DNA of 64,000 bases from Zoogloea oleivorans (GTDB lineage Bacteria; Pseudomonadota; Gammaproteobacteria; Burkholderiales; Rhodocyclaceae): assembly GCA_030157785.1 (NCBI GenBank), contig JAOAUC010000008.1, positions 25,251-89,250 of the forward strand, given 5' to 3'. Position numbers and translations under genes: made by a program. Below, in pieces: positions 16,871 to 26,021 of the stretch (position 1 is its first letter; each line of letters opens with the position of its first letter). A model generated the notes under the pieces. It saw only the letters and a list, made by a program, of their open reading frames with translations, was not told the DNA's origin and ran no database searches.

Positions 16871-17257
16871 ATGATGAAGTCACACCGGAAATACCTGGCA
16901 GGCGCCGGCGCGCTGGCCTTGCTGCTGGCGGCTGCGGCAGCCGATGCGGCGCCACCGGCGGGCCGCTTGCTGGCCGCCCAGTGCGCCCAGTGCCACGGCA
17001 CCAACGGACAGGCGGTCGGCGGCATGGAGAAACTGGCCGGGGAGAGTGAAAGCGAGATCTACGGCGAGCTGATCAAGATGAAGGCCAACATCAAGCCCAA
17101 CGAGATCATGCATCGCCAGGCCGCCGGCTACACCGATGCGCAGATCCGCCTGATGGCCCGCTATTACGCCACCGGAGGCAAGACGACGGCGACTGGCACT
17201 TCGACGTCCTCCTCGAACACTGGCGACTCACGCCGCCGCAAGTCGCACGACGACTGA
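16871..17257 (+). CDS. fccA: Flavocytochrome c sulfide dehydrogenase, cytochrome subunit
   Basis: A 128-residue periplasmic class I cytochrome c. A signal peptide ends near ADAAPP; one haem site CAQCH lies at residues 38-42, with M80 (NEIMHRQ) a likely axial ligand. A Thr/Ser-rich basic tail ends the protein. It precedes the flavoprotein subunit by 26 bases, and together they match FccAB/SoxEF, which oxidises sulfide to sulfur or polysulfide and passes electrons to soluble cytochromes. GGAGGAG lies upstream of the ATG. The single haem matches many betaproteobacterial versions. Confidence 0.85.
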   Translation: MMKSHRKYLAGAGALALLLAAAAADAAPPAGRLLAAQCAQCHGTNGQAVGGMEKLAGESESEIYGELIKMKANIKPNEIMHRQAAGYTDAQIRLMARYYATGGKTTATGTSTSSSNTGDSRRRKSHDD

Positions 17258-17283
17258 GCGAACCGAATCCGAAGGGACACACC

Positions 17284-18540
17284 ATGTTTTCGCCCAATCG
17301 TCGCAAACTCATCCAGGCCTCCGGCATGCTGCTCGCCGCCGGTGCCTTTCCCCTGTCGCTGCGTGCCCAGCTTGCCGCCCCTCGCGTGGTGGTGATCGGC
17401 GGCGGCTTTGCCGGCGCCACGCTCGCCAAATATGTCCGGATGTGGAATCCGAAGATCCAGGTCACCCTGATCGAGCCCAATCCGACCCACGTCTCGTGCA
17501 TCCTCAGCAACCTGGTGATGACCGGCGCCATGGCGATGACCGACATCACCATCCGCTACGACAACCTGCGCACCAAGTACGGCGTGACCATCGTTGCCGA
17601 CCGGGCCATCGGCATCGATCCGGTCAACCGCAAGGTCAGCACCCAGAACGGCACCGTGATTCCCTACGACAAGCTGGTTCTCGCCCCGGGCATCGATTTC
17701 GATGCCATTCCGGGCCTCGATCCGGCGGTCGTCCCGCATGCCTGGCAGGCCGGCCCCCAAACGCTGGCACTGAAGGGCCTGGTCCAGTCGGTGCCCGCCG
17801 GTGGCACCTTCCTGATGTCGATTCCCAAGGCCCCGTACCGCTGCCCGCCGGGCCCTTACGAGCGAGCCTGTCTGGTTGCCGACACCCTGCTGCGCAACCG
17901 CCGGGCCGGCAAGGTGATCGTGCTCGATGCCAATCCCGACGTGGTGGCCGAGCCGCATACCTTCCACACCGCCTTCCAGACCACCTACGCCAGCGTGATC
18001 GAGTATCACCCGAGCACCACGGTGGATTCGGTGGATTGGGCCAACAAGACCATCAACACCAACTGGGGCCCGATCCGCGTGGACGCGGCCAACATCATCC
18101 CGGGTCAGCGGGCCGGCAAGGTGGTCGCCAGTGCGGGCCTGCTGGGCAGCGATCCGGCTACCCGCTGGGCCTCGGTCAATCCGCTCAACTACGAGTCCAC
18201 GCTGGTGCCCAACGTGCACGTGATCGGCGACTCCCAGGGGACCGGCCAGCCCAAGTCGGGCCACATGGCCAACTCGGAAGCCAAGGTCTGTGCCGACGCG
18301 CTCATCCGCTATTTCGCCGGCGAAGCACCAGACCCGGCACCGATGACCAATTCCGCCTGCTACAGCCCGATCACCTCGAAAACCGCTTCGTGGCTGACGG
18401 TTGTCTTTGGCTACGACGCGGCCACCGGGCTGATGAAGCCGGTGCCCAACACCCTTGCCGAAGCGCCGTCCCCGTCCAGCGAGCACTACAAGGACATGTT
18501 CGGCTGGGCGAAGAACCTGTTCGCCGACAGTTTCAGCTGA
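17284..18540 (+). CDS. fccB: Flavocytochrome c sulfide dehydrogenase, flavoprotein subunit
   Basis: A 418-residue FAD protein. A Tat-type signal (NRRKLIQASG) opens it, so it is probably folded and exported with its flavin. The dinucleotide motif VVVIGGGFAGATLAKY follows. Three cysteines match the pattern of sulfide dehydrogenases: C72 in SCILSN, the usual site of covalent FAD attachment, and C187 and C359, the likely redox disulfide beside the flavin, with C196 extra. It oxidises sulfide in the periplasm and reduces the FccA haem. A terminator follows the gene. Confidence 0.9.
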   Translation: MFSPNRRKLIQASGMLLAAGAFPLSLRAQLAAPRVVVIGGGFAGATLAKYVRMWNPKIQVTLIEPNPTHVSCILSNLVMTGAMAMTDITIRYDNLRTKYGVTIVADRAIGIDPVNRKVSTQNGTVIPYDKLVLAPGIDFDAIPGLDPAVVPHAWQAGPQTLALKGLVQSVPAGGTFLMSIPKAPYRCPPGPYERACLVADTLLRNRRAGKVIVLDANPDVVAEPHTFHTAFQTTYASVIEYHPSTTVDSVDWANKTINTNWGPIRVDAANIIPGQRAGKVVASAGLLGSDPATRWASVNPLNYESTLVPNVHVIGDSQGTGQPKSGHMANSEAKVCADALIRYFAGEAPDPAPMTNSACYSPITSKTASWLTVVFGYDAATGLMKPVPNTLAEAPSPSSEHYKDMFGWAKNLFADSFS

Positions 18541-18552
18541 TGTGGTGATGGA

Positions 18553-18576
18553 GGGCGTCCCTGGTGACGCCCTTTT
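18553..18576 (+). terminator. Rho-independent terminator after fccB
   Basis: GGGCGTC and GACGCCC form a 7-bp stem with a six-base loop, followed immediately by TTTT. It lies 12 bases after the fccB stop and separates it from the PEP-CTERM gene. Confidence 0.75.
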
Positions 18577-18596
18577 CTATTGATGGAGGAGGGGAC

Positions 18597-19706
18597 ATGA
18601 ACAGAAAAACCGTGTCGGGTCTTGGTTTGGTCATCGCCGCGGCCTTCATGCCGACGGCTGCAAGCGCGGGCGTGATCGGCATGCTCGGCAACTTCGATGT
18701 GATCAACGATACCGGCAAGACGGCCCATGGTTTCGAGATCGAGCTGGAGGGCCTGCACGCCGGTGACATCACCGACACTTTCGGCGGTGTCGGGCGCGGT
18801 TTTCCGAGTGGTCGCGGTTTTGACCCGTCGAGCAGTGTGGTGCGCTACGGCGCGCCGACCATCTCCGAATATTCCAGCGGCGGCACCTTTGGCACCCGGG
18901 TTACTTACATGGGCCTGTTTGACGGGACCAGTTGGGATTACGGCACCCCGAGCGGCAGTTTCGTGACCCCCGGCGACAACTGCTGGTCGGGCGGTGGTGT
19001 GGGCTATTCGGCGAGCACCCCGTGTGACCACTTCGGCGTCGGGACGAGTGCCAATGCACTCAAGACCACCTACAGCTGGCTGCTCGAGGCGGCGACGCCG
19101 GGTGTTCTGACAAACGGCACGGTGAGTCTGCCGGCGCCGGCCTGGAACATCATTCCGGCTGCTCCGCCCGCCGCTGGCCAGCCGCCCGCGCCGCCGGTCG
19201 TGGTGGCGCAGATTGCCGCGCCGGCCCCGGAAGCCCAGGACCGGTTTGGCGAGGCGATCTGGGTCAAAGTGTTCACCACCGAGCTGGAAGATGCCATCGG
19301 CCTCGAGGAGCTGGTCGGCGACAACGCCAAGGTGAAGCAGGCGGAAACCGAAGTGGAGTGGCAACTGCTGCAGAGGGATCCGGGCAACCCGAACTCCGGC
19401 CAGCTGGAAAGCGGCTACGGGGCGCCGGTCGGGCCCAATGCGGCGTCGATTCTTCGCCGTTACGAGTTCTTCAAGTACGCCGGGATGTACGATCCGGAAA
19501 GCAACGAGGCCCTGGTCGGGAGCGATTCCAACCCGACGCCGGACGAGATCGGCACCTACCTGGGGGCGCAGAACGCAGCGCTCAACCTGGATGTGGCCCA
19601 GATCATCGACCCGAATCCGCCGGGCCAGGTGCCGGAGCCTGCCAGCATCGCTCTGGCGCTGTCAGGCCTGGGTGCCCTTGGTCTGGCGGTTCGCCGCCGG
19701 CGCTGA
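18597..19706 (+). CDS. PEP-CTERM sorted secreted protein
   Basis: A 369-residue exported protein. It has a signal peptide (MNRKTVSGLGLVIAAAFMPT), a long unassigned body, and a C-terminal sorting signal: VPEPASIALALSGLG, a hydrophobic helix and RRRR. Proteins of this type are processed by an exosortase and are linked to exopolysaccharide and floc formation in Rhodocyclales. The start follows GGAGGAGGGG. No enzyme domain is recognised. The last 45 bases overlap the convergent ceramidase-like gene. No exosortase gene lies in the window. Confidence 0.85.
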   Translation: MNRKTVSGLGLVIAAAFMPTAASAGVIGMLGNFDVINDTGKTAHGFEIELEGLHAGDITDTFGGVGRGFPSGRGFDPSSSVVRYGAPTISEYSSGGTFGTRVTYMGLFDGTSWDYGTPSGSFVTPGDNCWSGGGVGYSASTPCDHFGVGTSANALKTTYSWLLEAATPGVLTNGTVSLPAPAWNIIPAAPPAAGQPPAPPVVVAQIAAPAPEAQDRFGEAIWVKVFTTELEDAIGLEELVGDNAKVKQAETEVEWQLLQRDPGNPNSGQLESGYGAPVGPNAASILRRYEFFKYAGMYDPESNEALVGSDSNPTPDEIGTYLGAQNAALNLDVAQIIDPNPPGQVPEPASIALALSGLGALGLAVRRRR

Positions 19707-20345
19707 ACCGGCCAGCAGGCCGCGCATGCAGCAGTACAGCATGGCGGCATTGATCAGGTGCCAGCCCACGTGGGTGCCCAGAGGCCAGGCCGTGCAGACG
19801 GCCTGGTCGATGGCCCGGCAGGTAATGCTGACGAGGAAAAGCCCGCTGGCCCGCAGCAGCCACGGGCTTGAGGCGGGCGCCAGCGGGTGGGCACGCCAGG
19901 CGCAGAACAGCAGCAGGGCAAAGGGCGGCAGGTAGATTTCCGAGCCGTTCAGGGGCAGCACCGGCAAGGTGCGTGTGGCAAGCCCGAAAAGCCCGGCAAG
20001 CATTACAAAGCCGCCCAGCCCGCGCCAGGCGGCTGCTTCGCCTTTGCCGAGGATGCGCACCTGGAAGCGCTGGAAATAGGCGAGCACGAAAATCCCGATG
20101 AAGCCGATGTCGAGCACCGCCGCCCAGCGGGTTGCCACGGTGTGGAAGACCAGGCTGCCGAGTCCGACCGCCGCAATCAGGCCGATCAGCAGGCGTGTGT
20201 CCCGCGCGGGCTGGCGGCCAGCGCTTCGCCACAACATGACGACGACGGCGATGAAGGCGAGGTTGCTGAGGGCATTGACCGGCTCGGACCACAGCTCCGG
20301 GCCGGTGCGCTCGCAGTACATGTCGATGCTCTCCGCCCAGTTCAT
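19662..20345 (-). CDS. Ceramidase-like integral membrane protein
   Basis: A 227-residue membrane protein with about seven hydrophobic segments. Conserved pieces of the alkaline ceramidase/CREST superfamily are present: CERT near the start, EPVNALSNLAF, a GSLVFHTVATRWA segment with the family histidine, and GWHLINA near the end. These metal-binding residues suggest hydrolysis of an amide lipid, but bacterial substrates are not established. It is the second gene of an overlapping pair with the MFS exporter (ATGA). Its 3' end overlaps the PEP-CTERM gene on the other strand. Confidence 0.75.
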   Translation of the reverse strand: MNWAESIDMYCERTGPELWSEPVNALSNLAFIAVVVMLWRSAGRQPARDTRLLIGLIAAVGLGSLVFHTVATRWAAVLDIGFIGIFVLAYFQRFQVRILGKGEAAAWRGLGGFVMLAGLFGLATRTLPVLPLNGSEIYLPPFALLLFCAWRAHPLAPASSPWLLRASGLFLVSITCRAIDQAVCTAWPLGTHVGWHLINAAMLYCCMRGLLAGSAPAANRQTKGTQA

Positions 20346-21550
20346 GGCAGCACCTCATCCGGCTGCACGCGTGTGCGGTGATACAGCGCCCACCACAGGC
20401 CGAAACAGGCGAGGCCAAGCAGCAGCAGGCCGGCCATGCCGCCAGCCAGCCCACGTACCGAATCCCACAGGACCGGTGCCAGCAGCCCGGCGGCCAGCGA
20501 GCTGACCAGCATCTGCAGGAAGCTCTGGCAACTGGAGGCGATACCCCGGTGGGTCGGGAAATGCTCGAGGGCGAGGAGGGTCAGGCTGGGCATGGCGATG
20601 GCCATGCCGAAGTTGTAGAGCATGATCGGAAGCACCGACTGGGGCAGGCCGGGCGCAAGCAGGTAACTCACGGCCAGATTGATGGCTGCGGCGGCCAGCA
20701 TCACGCCGAAGCCGATGCCGATGGTGCGCGCCTGCGAGAGCCGGCCGGCAAGCCGCGCCGACAGGCCCGAGCCGGCCATCATGCCGAGCACGCCGGGAAT
20801 GAAGAACCAGCCGAAGCCGGTTTCCGGCAGGCCGAGGTGCTGCATCAGGAAGACCGGCGCCGACAGCACGTAGATGAAGAAGCCATTGAAGTTGAGGCTC
20901 ACCGCAAAGGTCAGCAGCAGGAAACCCGGTGTCGTGAAGACATGCTTGTAGCGCTGTGCCAGCGGGCCGGGGTGGAGCGGGTGGCGGGCTTCCGGGGGGT
21001 GGGTTTCGGGCAGTTTCCAGGCGGTGAGGGCGGCCAGGGCCAGGCCGAGCAGGGACAGAAAGACGAAGACGGCGCGCCAGCCGAAGACGCTGAAAATCCA
21101 GCCGCCGAGGATCGGTGCGATGGCCGGGCCGACCGCGAAGGCCATGCTCACGTGGCTCATCAGGCGCTGGGCGGCCGGGCCTTCCAGCAGGTCGCGCACC
21201 ACCGCGCGCCCGATCACCATGCCGGCGCCGGCGCTGATGCCTTGCAGGCCGCGCCCGATCAGCAGGGTGTTGATGCTGTCGGCAAACACGCAGACGAGGG
21301 ACGCCAGCATGAACAGCAGCATCGACACGACAATCACCCGCTTGCGTCCGTAGGCGTCGGAAATGGCGCCGTGCCACAGCACCATCACGCCCATCGGCAG
21401 CATGTAGGCGGTGAGGGTTTGCTGGACTTCGATCTGCGTGGCGTGGAGGTCTGCGCCGATGGCGTGCAGGGCCGGCAGGTAGGTGTCGATCGAGAATGGG
21501 CCGACGGTGGCGAGCGCTGCAAGGAGCGCCGCCAGCTGGAGGTAAGGCAT
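20342..21550 (-). CDS. MFS drug resistance transporter (Bcr/CflA-like)
   Basis: A 402-residue major facilitator with 12 predicted membrane segments. The first part (GPFSIDTYLPALHAIGADL and ISDAYGRKRVIVVSMLLF) carries the motif A and D-box typical of Bcr/CflA multidrug exporters, which use the proton gradient to expel compounds. The start MPYLQLAALLAAL was chosen because longer in-frame extensions are non-membrane, biased sequence overlapping the upstream intergenic region. The stop overlaps the ATG of the ceramidase-like gene. Confidence 0.88.
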   Translation of the reverse strand: MPYLQLAALLAALATVGPFSIDTYLPALHAIGADLHATQIEVQQTLTAYMLPMGVMVLWHGAISDAYGRKRVIVVSMLLFMLASLVCVFADSINTLLIGRGLQGISAGAGMVIGRAVVRDLLEGPAAQRLMSHVSMAFAVGPAIAPILGGWIFSVFGWRAVFVFLSLLGLALAALTAWKLPETHPPEARHPLHPGPLAQRYKHVFTTPGFLLLTFAVSLNFNGFFIYVLSAPVFLMQHLGLPETGFGWFFIPGVLGMMAGSGLSARLAGRLSQARTIGIGFGVMLAAAAINLAVSYLLAPGLPQSVLPIMLYNFGMAIAMPSLTLLALEHFPTHRGIASSCQSFLQMLVSSLAAGLLAPVLWDSVRGLAGGMAGLLLLGLACFGLWWALYHRTRVQPDEVLP

Positions 21551-21611
21551 GGATTTGTCCGGTGTCGGGGTGCCGTTCGACACCCCGGGTGCTGCGGCGT
21601 TCTGGGCGGAG

Positions 21612-22007
21612 TTATTCGACGGCGTGGATCTTGTTGACGTAGTAGCTGGTTTCGCCGAAGCAGGTGGACGGGATGCCCACGTGCTGCTCGTAAGAAAGGG
21701 CGACGCGCTTGCCCATGACTGCGTTGATCTCGGCCGCCACCTTGTCGTCACGGACGGTGAAGTTGAAGATTTCCGGCATGCTGCCGGGAATGGCGACGAT
21801 GGCCAGTTCGCCTTCCCAGGTCTTGCACAGCCAGCCCTTCTGCGAGAATTTCTGAACGTAACCGGCGCGCTCGCCAGCGGAGTAGTTCCAGCTCAACACC
21901 ATGTAGGTGTAGGCGATGAAAAGACCGCCGAGCAGGACGACGAAGCCGACAAACCACAAGAACCAGTTCTTGGCGCGCGGGGCGCCGTTGGGAAGCGTTG
22001 ATGCCAA
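21612..22007 (-). CDS. Conserved membrane-anchored hypothetical protein
   Basis: A 131-residue protein. The best start is a TTG (LASTLPNGAPRAKN) with AGGAG about six bases upstream; an ATG further upstream would run back into comM. One transmembrane helix (WFLWFVGFVVLLGGLFIAY) at about residues 14-33 is followed by a periplasmic domain with two cysteines (C near residue 60 in WLCKTWEG and one near the end in PSTCFGE) that could form a disulfide. I do not recognise a named family. It lies 19 bases after the comM stop, on the same strand. Confidence 0.7.
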   Translation of the reverse strand: MASTLPNGAPRAKNWFLWFVGFVVLLGGLFIAYTYMVLSWNYSAGERAGYVQKFSQKGWLCKTWEGELAIVAIPGSMPEIFNFTVRDDKVAAEINAVMGKRVALSYEQHVGIPSTCFGETSYYVNKIHAVE

Positions 22008-22026
22008 TTGAAACTCCTGATGCTGG

Positions 22027-23526
22027 TTAAACGAATTCGCTGAGGCCACGGCGACTCTGGATAGCTTCGGCCACATGGGCCGCGCCGATATTGTCGGCCT
22101 CGTTCATGTCGGCGATTGTACGCGCGACCTTCAGAATGCGATGGTAACCGCGGGCCGACAGTCCGAGGCGATCGATGGCGGTGGCGAGCAGTTTGGCGCC
22201 GGCGGCGTCGGGTTCACACCAGCGCTCGATCTCGGCGCCGGCGAGGCGGGCGTTGGGCTTGCCCTGGCGGGCCTGCTGGATAGCCCAGGTGCGGATGACC
22301 CGTTCGCGCACGGCGACCGAGCCCTCGCCGGCGGCCGCCGCCTGGAGCTGCGCGGCGGGCAGGGCCGGCACTTCGAGGAGCAGGTCGATGCGATCGAGCA
22401 GGGGCCCGGAGAGCTTGTTGCGGTAGCGGCTGATCTGGTCGGGCGTGCACCGGCAGCGTCCGTCGGGGTGGCCGTGGAAGCCGCAGGGGCAGGGGTTCAT
22501 GGCCGCGATGAGCTGGAAGCGGGCCGGGAATTCGGCTCGCCGGGCGGCCCGCGAGATGGTGATGTGGCCGCTTTCGAGGGGCTCGCGCAGGGCTTCGAGG
22601 ACGCGGCGGTCGAACTCGGGCAGCTCGTCCAGAAATAAAACCCCATTGTGGGCGAGGCTGATTTCACCGGGGCGCGGGGTGCTGCCACCGCCAACCAGCG
22701 CCGCCGCGGAGGCAGAGTGGTGCGGGGCACGCATCGGGCGGGTACCCCAACGCTCGGGGCGGAAGCTGCCTTCGACGGAGTGCACGGCGGCGCTTTCGAG
22801 TGCTTCGTCGTCGTCCATCGGCGGCAAGAGGCCAGGCAGGCGCTGGGCCAGCATGGACTTTCCGGTTCCTGGCGGCCCGTAAAGAAGCAGTGAATGTTGC
22901 CCGCTGGCAGCCACTTCCAGGGCGCGGCGGGCGTGGGCCTGGCCTTTTACGTCGGCCAGGTCCGGGTAGGCTGGAGGTGGGGCCAGCGGCTGGCCGGAAT
23001 AGGGGTCGAGGAGGGTGTGGGCGCACAGATGGGCGACCACGGCGGGCAGGCTGCTGGCCGGCAGGATGGTGACGCCGCTGACCAGGGCGGCCTCGGCGGC
23101 ATTGGCGGCGGGCAGGATCAGGATGCGGCCGCTGCTGGCCGCCTGTCGGGCCAGCGCCAGGGCGCCGCGCACCGGGCGCAGTTCGCCGGTGAGGGACAAC
23201 TCGCCGGCAAATTCGTAACGGTTCAGCCCGTCGGCAGGAATCTGCCCGGACGCGGCAAGAATGCCGAGGGCAATCGGCAGGTCGAAGCAGCCGCCTTCTT
23301 TTGGCAGGTCGGCCGGGGCGAGGTTGACCGTGATGCGCCGCTGGGGGAAGTCGAATTGCCCGGTTTGCAGCGCGGCCCGGACCCGGTCGCGAGCCTCGCG
23401 CACTTCGACATCCGGGAGACCGACAAGGGTAAAGGCAGGCAATCCATTGGCAAGATGGACTTCGACGGTGACTTCCGGGGCCAGAAGGCCGACGAGGGCG
23501 CGGCTGGTCAGAACGGCCAGGCTCAT
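22027..23526 (-). CDS. comM: YifB/ComM family Mg-chelatase-like AAA+ ATPase
   Basis: A 499-residue AAA+ protein of normal length. The N-terminal Lon-like/ChlI domain begins MSLAVLTSRALVGLLAPEV; Walker A is GPPGTGKSMLAQ near residue 225; Walker B is VLFLDELPEF; and the zinc-finger-like CPCGFHGHPDGRC follows. ComM is a hexameric helicase that promotes branch migration during natural transformation. The cysteines, Walker residues and C-terminal magnesium-chelatase lid look intact. It is transcribed ahead of the small membrane protein gene. Confidence 0.93.
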   Translation of the reverse strand: MSLAVLTSRALVGLLAPEVTVEVHLANGLPAFTLVGLPDVEVREARDRVRAALQTGQFDFPQRRITVNLAPADLPKEGGCFDLPIALGILAASGQIPADGLNRYEFAGELSLTGELRPVRGALALARQAASSGRILILPAANAAEAALVSGVTILPASSLPAVVAHLCAHTLLDPYSGQPLAPPPAYPDLADVKGQAHARRALEVAASGQHSLLLYGPPGTGKSMLAQRLPGLLPPMDDDEALESAAVHSVEGSFRPERWGTRPMRAPHHSASAAALVGGGSTPRPGEISLAHNGVLFLDELPEFDRRVLEALREPLESGHITISRAARRAEFPARFQLIAAMNPCPCGFHGHPDGRCRCTPDQISRYRNKLSGPLLDRIDLLLEVPALPAAQLQAAAAGEGSVAVRERVIRTWAIQQARQGKPNARLAGAEIERWCEPDAAGAKLLATAIDRLGLSARGYHRILKVARTIADMNEADNIGAAHVAEAIQSRRGLSEFV

Positions 23527-23586
23527 GATGTTCTCGGCATGAAAAATGCCGAGTGTATCTTTAATGCTGTTCGGCTGCGCGCCTCC

Positions 23587-24846
23587 TCAGCGCCCCACCG
23601 GCAGCGTGAGCTGTGGCCCCGGCCCGGTCTTGCCGGTGAGTTCAAGGCGCGACAGCTCGACCAGCAGCGAGAAGGTGGCCTTGGTGTCCTGGTCGGTTTC
23701 GTCTACGTAGAACCAGTGGCCGCGGTAATTGACGGCCACGTGGGCATTGCCGGGTCTCTCGCTGCTGACGATGGTGCGCACACGGAACAGGTCGCGCATG
23801 ACTGCGTGCCAGTCGAAGGGCTGACCGGTGGCGTCGCGGGTGACGGTGACGAGGCCCCGGGCCTGGTGATCGGCCGGCACTTCGACGCCGTGGCTGACGT
23901 AGTAGAGGGTTTGCAGCAGGGAGCGTGTTTCCAGGTCGAGGCTGCTCAGGCCACCCTTCGGGAAGGCCGAGCGGAAGGGGGTCAGGGCTTCCTGGGTGAT
24001 GGCCAGTTCGGTGGTGCCGGGGCGCAGGTGGAAGACTTCCTCGAAGGTGCGCACGTCCGCCGAGTTGATTTCGTCCGGGTCGAGGCGCAGCACCGGGGTG
24101 CTGGTCTTGCGGAACAGCCGCCAGCGCCGGCCGTCGTCGTCCGGGCGGTATTCGAGGCCGTTCTTCGAGGCCTCGATGAGGTTGCCGGCCGACACGCTGC
24201 TGGCCGGCAGGGCTCCGCCTACCTGTTCTTCCTTTTCGGCGAGGCCGAAGACGATGGCGCCCCGGTCCTGCATCGCCTGCAGGGCCGCCACTCCACGCAG
24301 GAAGTCGCTGACCGGTGGCGCCTGGCGGGGCGTCGGGCCGCTGGCGGTCTGGGCGTTGGGAATCCAGTTGAGGTTTTCCAGGTAAAGGCGGAAGACCTTG
24401 GAGATGGGCCAGGTGGTCTTGGCCAGGTAAATCACCCCATCCAGCGGCAGGGGCGTGAACAGCTTGCGGGTGAATTCCTGGTCGTCGAGGGGCGTGAGGC
24501 TGAAGGTCGGACGGTCGGCGGCCTGGAACTGGGCCTGGGGCAAGACCGTGGTGAAGCTGCGGTTGATATCACCGCCTGCCGCGGTAAAGAAGGGCAGTAC
24601 GGCGATGCTCTGGGTGCGTTCGAACTGGGCGGCGATGGACGATACGGCCAGGCTGCTTGGCGTATCGGTGTAGCGCAGGCGGACGATGTTGAGGAGCAGT
24701 TGTTCCTCGGTGGTGCGCTTGATGGCTTCGTTGTACTGCAGGCGCGTCTGGTCGAGGCTGGCCGGGCCGATGCTGGCGCAGCCGGCAAACGCGCCGCTGA
24801 CGAGCAGGGCGAGGCTTGCCGTGCGGAGGGTGATCCAGACCTTCAT
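23587..24846 (-). CDS. Hypothetical lipoprotein
   Basis: A 419-residue protein with a lipoprotein signal peptide ending AFAGC (cysteine near residue 23). The mature part starts SIGPASLDQTRLQYNEAIKR, followed by EEQLLLNIVRLRYTDTPSSL, a segment I have seen in envelope lipoproteins of unknown function in Proteobacteria. A middle region rich in Gln/Pro and a C-terminal strand-rich part ending GPGPQLTLPVGR follow. No catalytic motif is recognised. It stands alone between YceI and ComM on the same strand. Confidence 0.75.
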   Translation of the reverse strand: MKVWITLRTASLALLVSGAFAGCASIGPASLDQTRLQYNEAIKRTTEEQLLLNIVRLRYTDTPSSLAVSSIAAQFERTQSIAVLPFFTAAGGDINRSFTTVLPQAQFQAADRPTFSLTPLDDQEFTRKLFTPLPLDGVIYLAKTTWPISKVFRLYLENLNWIPNAQTASGPTPRQAPPVSDFLRGVAALQAMQDRGAIVFGLAEKEEQVGGALPASSVSAGNLIEASKNGLEYRPDDDGRRWRLFRKTSTPVLRLDPDEINSADVRTFEEVFHLRPGTTELAITQEALTPFRSAFPKGGLSSLDLETRSLLQTLYYVSHGVEVPADHQARGLVTVTRDATGQPFDWHAVMRDLFRVRTIVSSERPGNAHVAVNYRGHWFYVDETDQDTKATFSLLVELSRLELTGKTGPGPQLTLPVGR

Positions 24847-24921
24847 GAGCGTATTCCTGCCGTTTCGTTACCGCAATATTGCCGTCATGGCGTTACACGC
24901 CGGCGACGGCGTCCGCGCCGT

Positions 24922-25482
24922 TTATTCCTTGTAGGCCTCGACCGGGATGATCAGGCGCACTTCGTCGCTGACCGACGGAATGTACTTGGTCATGCCGAAT
25001 TCCGAGCGCTTGAGGCGGGCGATGATGTCGGCGCCGCAGGTCTCGCGCTTGTTGAGGGGGTGGGGCGCGCAGTGGAAGCGGGTCAGGGTGAGGGTGACCG
25101 GCTTCGTCACGCCAAGGAGTGTCAGGCTGCCTTCGGCGGACACCGGCTTGTCGCCGTCAAAGCTCAGGCGATCGGCCTTGAAGCTGATGGTGGGGAATTC
25201 GGCGGTGTTGAAGAAGCCCTCGCCGCGCATGTTGTCGTTCCACTTGGCGAAGCCCATGTCGATGGAGGCGGCATCGATGCTCACGTCCACCGAGCCGCTG
25301 CGGGCCGCGACATCCAGCACGATCTTGCCGCTGGTCTTGTTGAAGCGTCCGCGCTGGGTGGAAAAACCCAGGTGGTCGGTCTCGAACAGGGGAAAGGTGT
25401 GGTTGGCGTCGATGGTGTAATTCACCGGCGCCGCAAAGGCCGGGGCGCTCAGGGCAACGAGCAGGGCAAGGGCTTTTTTCAA
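24922..25482 (-). CDS. YceI family periplasmic lipocalin-like protein
   Basis: A 186-residue protein. The best start is a TTG (LKKALALLVALSAPAFAA) preceded by GGAG, giving a clean signal peptide cleaved before PVNYTID. The mature sequence has the YceI pattern: YTIDANHTFPLFETDHLGFS, then GKIVLDVAARSGSVDVSIDA, FFNTAEFPTISFKAD and LTLLGVTKPVTLTLTRF. Family members form a beta barrel that binds long isoprenoid lipids. A hairpin terminator separates it from ubiK upstream. Confidence 0.88.
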   Translation of the reverse strand: MKKALALLVALSAPAFAAPVNYTIDANHTFPLFETDHLGFSTQRGRFNKTSGKIVLDVAARSGSVDVSIDAASIDMGFAKWNDNMRGEGFFNTAEFPTISFKADRLSFDGDKPVSAEGSLTLLGVTKPVTLTLTRFHCAPHPLNKRETCGADIIARLKRSEFGMTKYIPSVSDEVRLIIPVEAYKE

Positions 25483-25500
25483 GGGAAGTCTCCAGAGCTG

Positions 25501-25529
25501 GAAATGAAAGAGGGCGCCGGGGCGCCCTC
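25501..25529 (-). terminator. Terminator after ubiK
   Basis: GAGGGCGCC and GGCGCCCTC form a 9-bp stem with a two-base apex (25510-25529). Read on the minus strand it is followed by TTTCATTTC, a moderate T-tract. It lies about 26 bases after the ubiK stop. Confidence 0.65.
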
Positions 25530-25555
25530 GCTGCAGTGGCATGCGGTCAGCGATT

Positions 25556-25816
25556 TCAGGCGTCTTCGGCCGGCGGCACGGCGGCTTGCTCTGCTTCCAG
25601 GCGGGCCACCCGGTGCTCCAGTTCGGCCAGCTTCTCGCGAGTGCGGGCGAGCACTTCGCGCTGGACTTCGAATTCCTCGCGGGTCACGAGATCGAGCTTG
25701 GAGAAGCCGCTGGCGAGCAGCGCACGGGCATTTTTCTCCAGATCCTTGGCGGGGCTGCTGGCAAGGAGTTCGGAGACTTTCGAACCGATTTCGTCGAGGA
25801 TTTTGGGGTTGGCCAT
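25556..25816 (-). CDS. ubiK: Ubiquinone biosynthesis accessory factor UbiK (BMFP/YqiC)
   Basis: An 86-residue protein beginning MANPKILDEIGSKVSELLAS, an amphipathic membrane-fusogenic helix, followed by a C-terminal coiled coil (EVLARTREKLAELEHRVARL). This is the BMFP/UbiK pattern. UbiK binds UbiJ and lipids and supports aerobic ubiquinone synthesis. The start was set at this ATG because AGGAG lies about seven bases upstream. It is divergent from the torF-glnK-amtB unit. Confidence 0.88.
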   Translation of the reverse strand: MANPKILDEIGSKVSELLASSPAKDLEKNARALLASGFSKLDLVTREEFEVQREVLARTREKLAELEHRVARLEAEQAAVPPAEDA

Positions 25817-25898
25817 GACTGCACTCCTCAAGGGAAGGGGAAAAATTGGGGTCAGTTCAAGTTTAGCACCGGACACGGGCATGCACTGCAGGAGCCGA

Positions 25899-25946
25899 TG
25901 CACCAATTGAGCGCCCCGTATTGGTGCGTAATACCAAAGTGGTGCA
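25899..25946 (+). promoter_or_regulatory. NtrC-like enhancer sites
   Basis: Three half-sites of the NtrC operator occur: TGCACCA at 25899-25905, TTGGTGCG at 25921-25928 and TGGTGCA at 25940-25946. The last completes AATACCAAAGTGGTGCA (25930-25946), which matches 11 of the 14 fixed positions of TGCACCA-N3-TGGTGCA. They lie about 80-125 bases before the sigma-54 promoter, a normal enhancer distance. Confidence 0.65.
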
Positions 25947-26021
25947 TCCTCTCCATTTGCTGCCTTGCAGAAAAGGCCTATGTGAGGAGGTAGTGCATTG
26001 AAATCAAAATGTTTTTAAAAC

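Noticed and set aside
22894..25818. A 974-codon open frame on the plus strand across ComM, the lipoprotein and YceI.
   Set aside because: It lies opposite genes with clear motifs, has no recognisable domain and a composition typical of antisense frames in GC-rich DNA.
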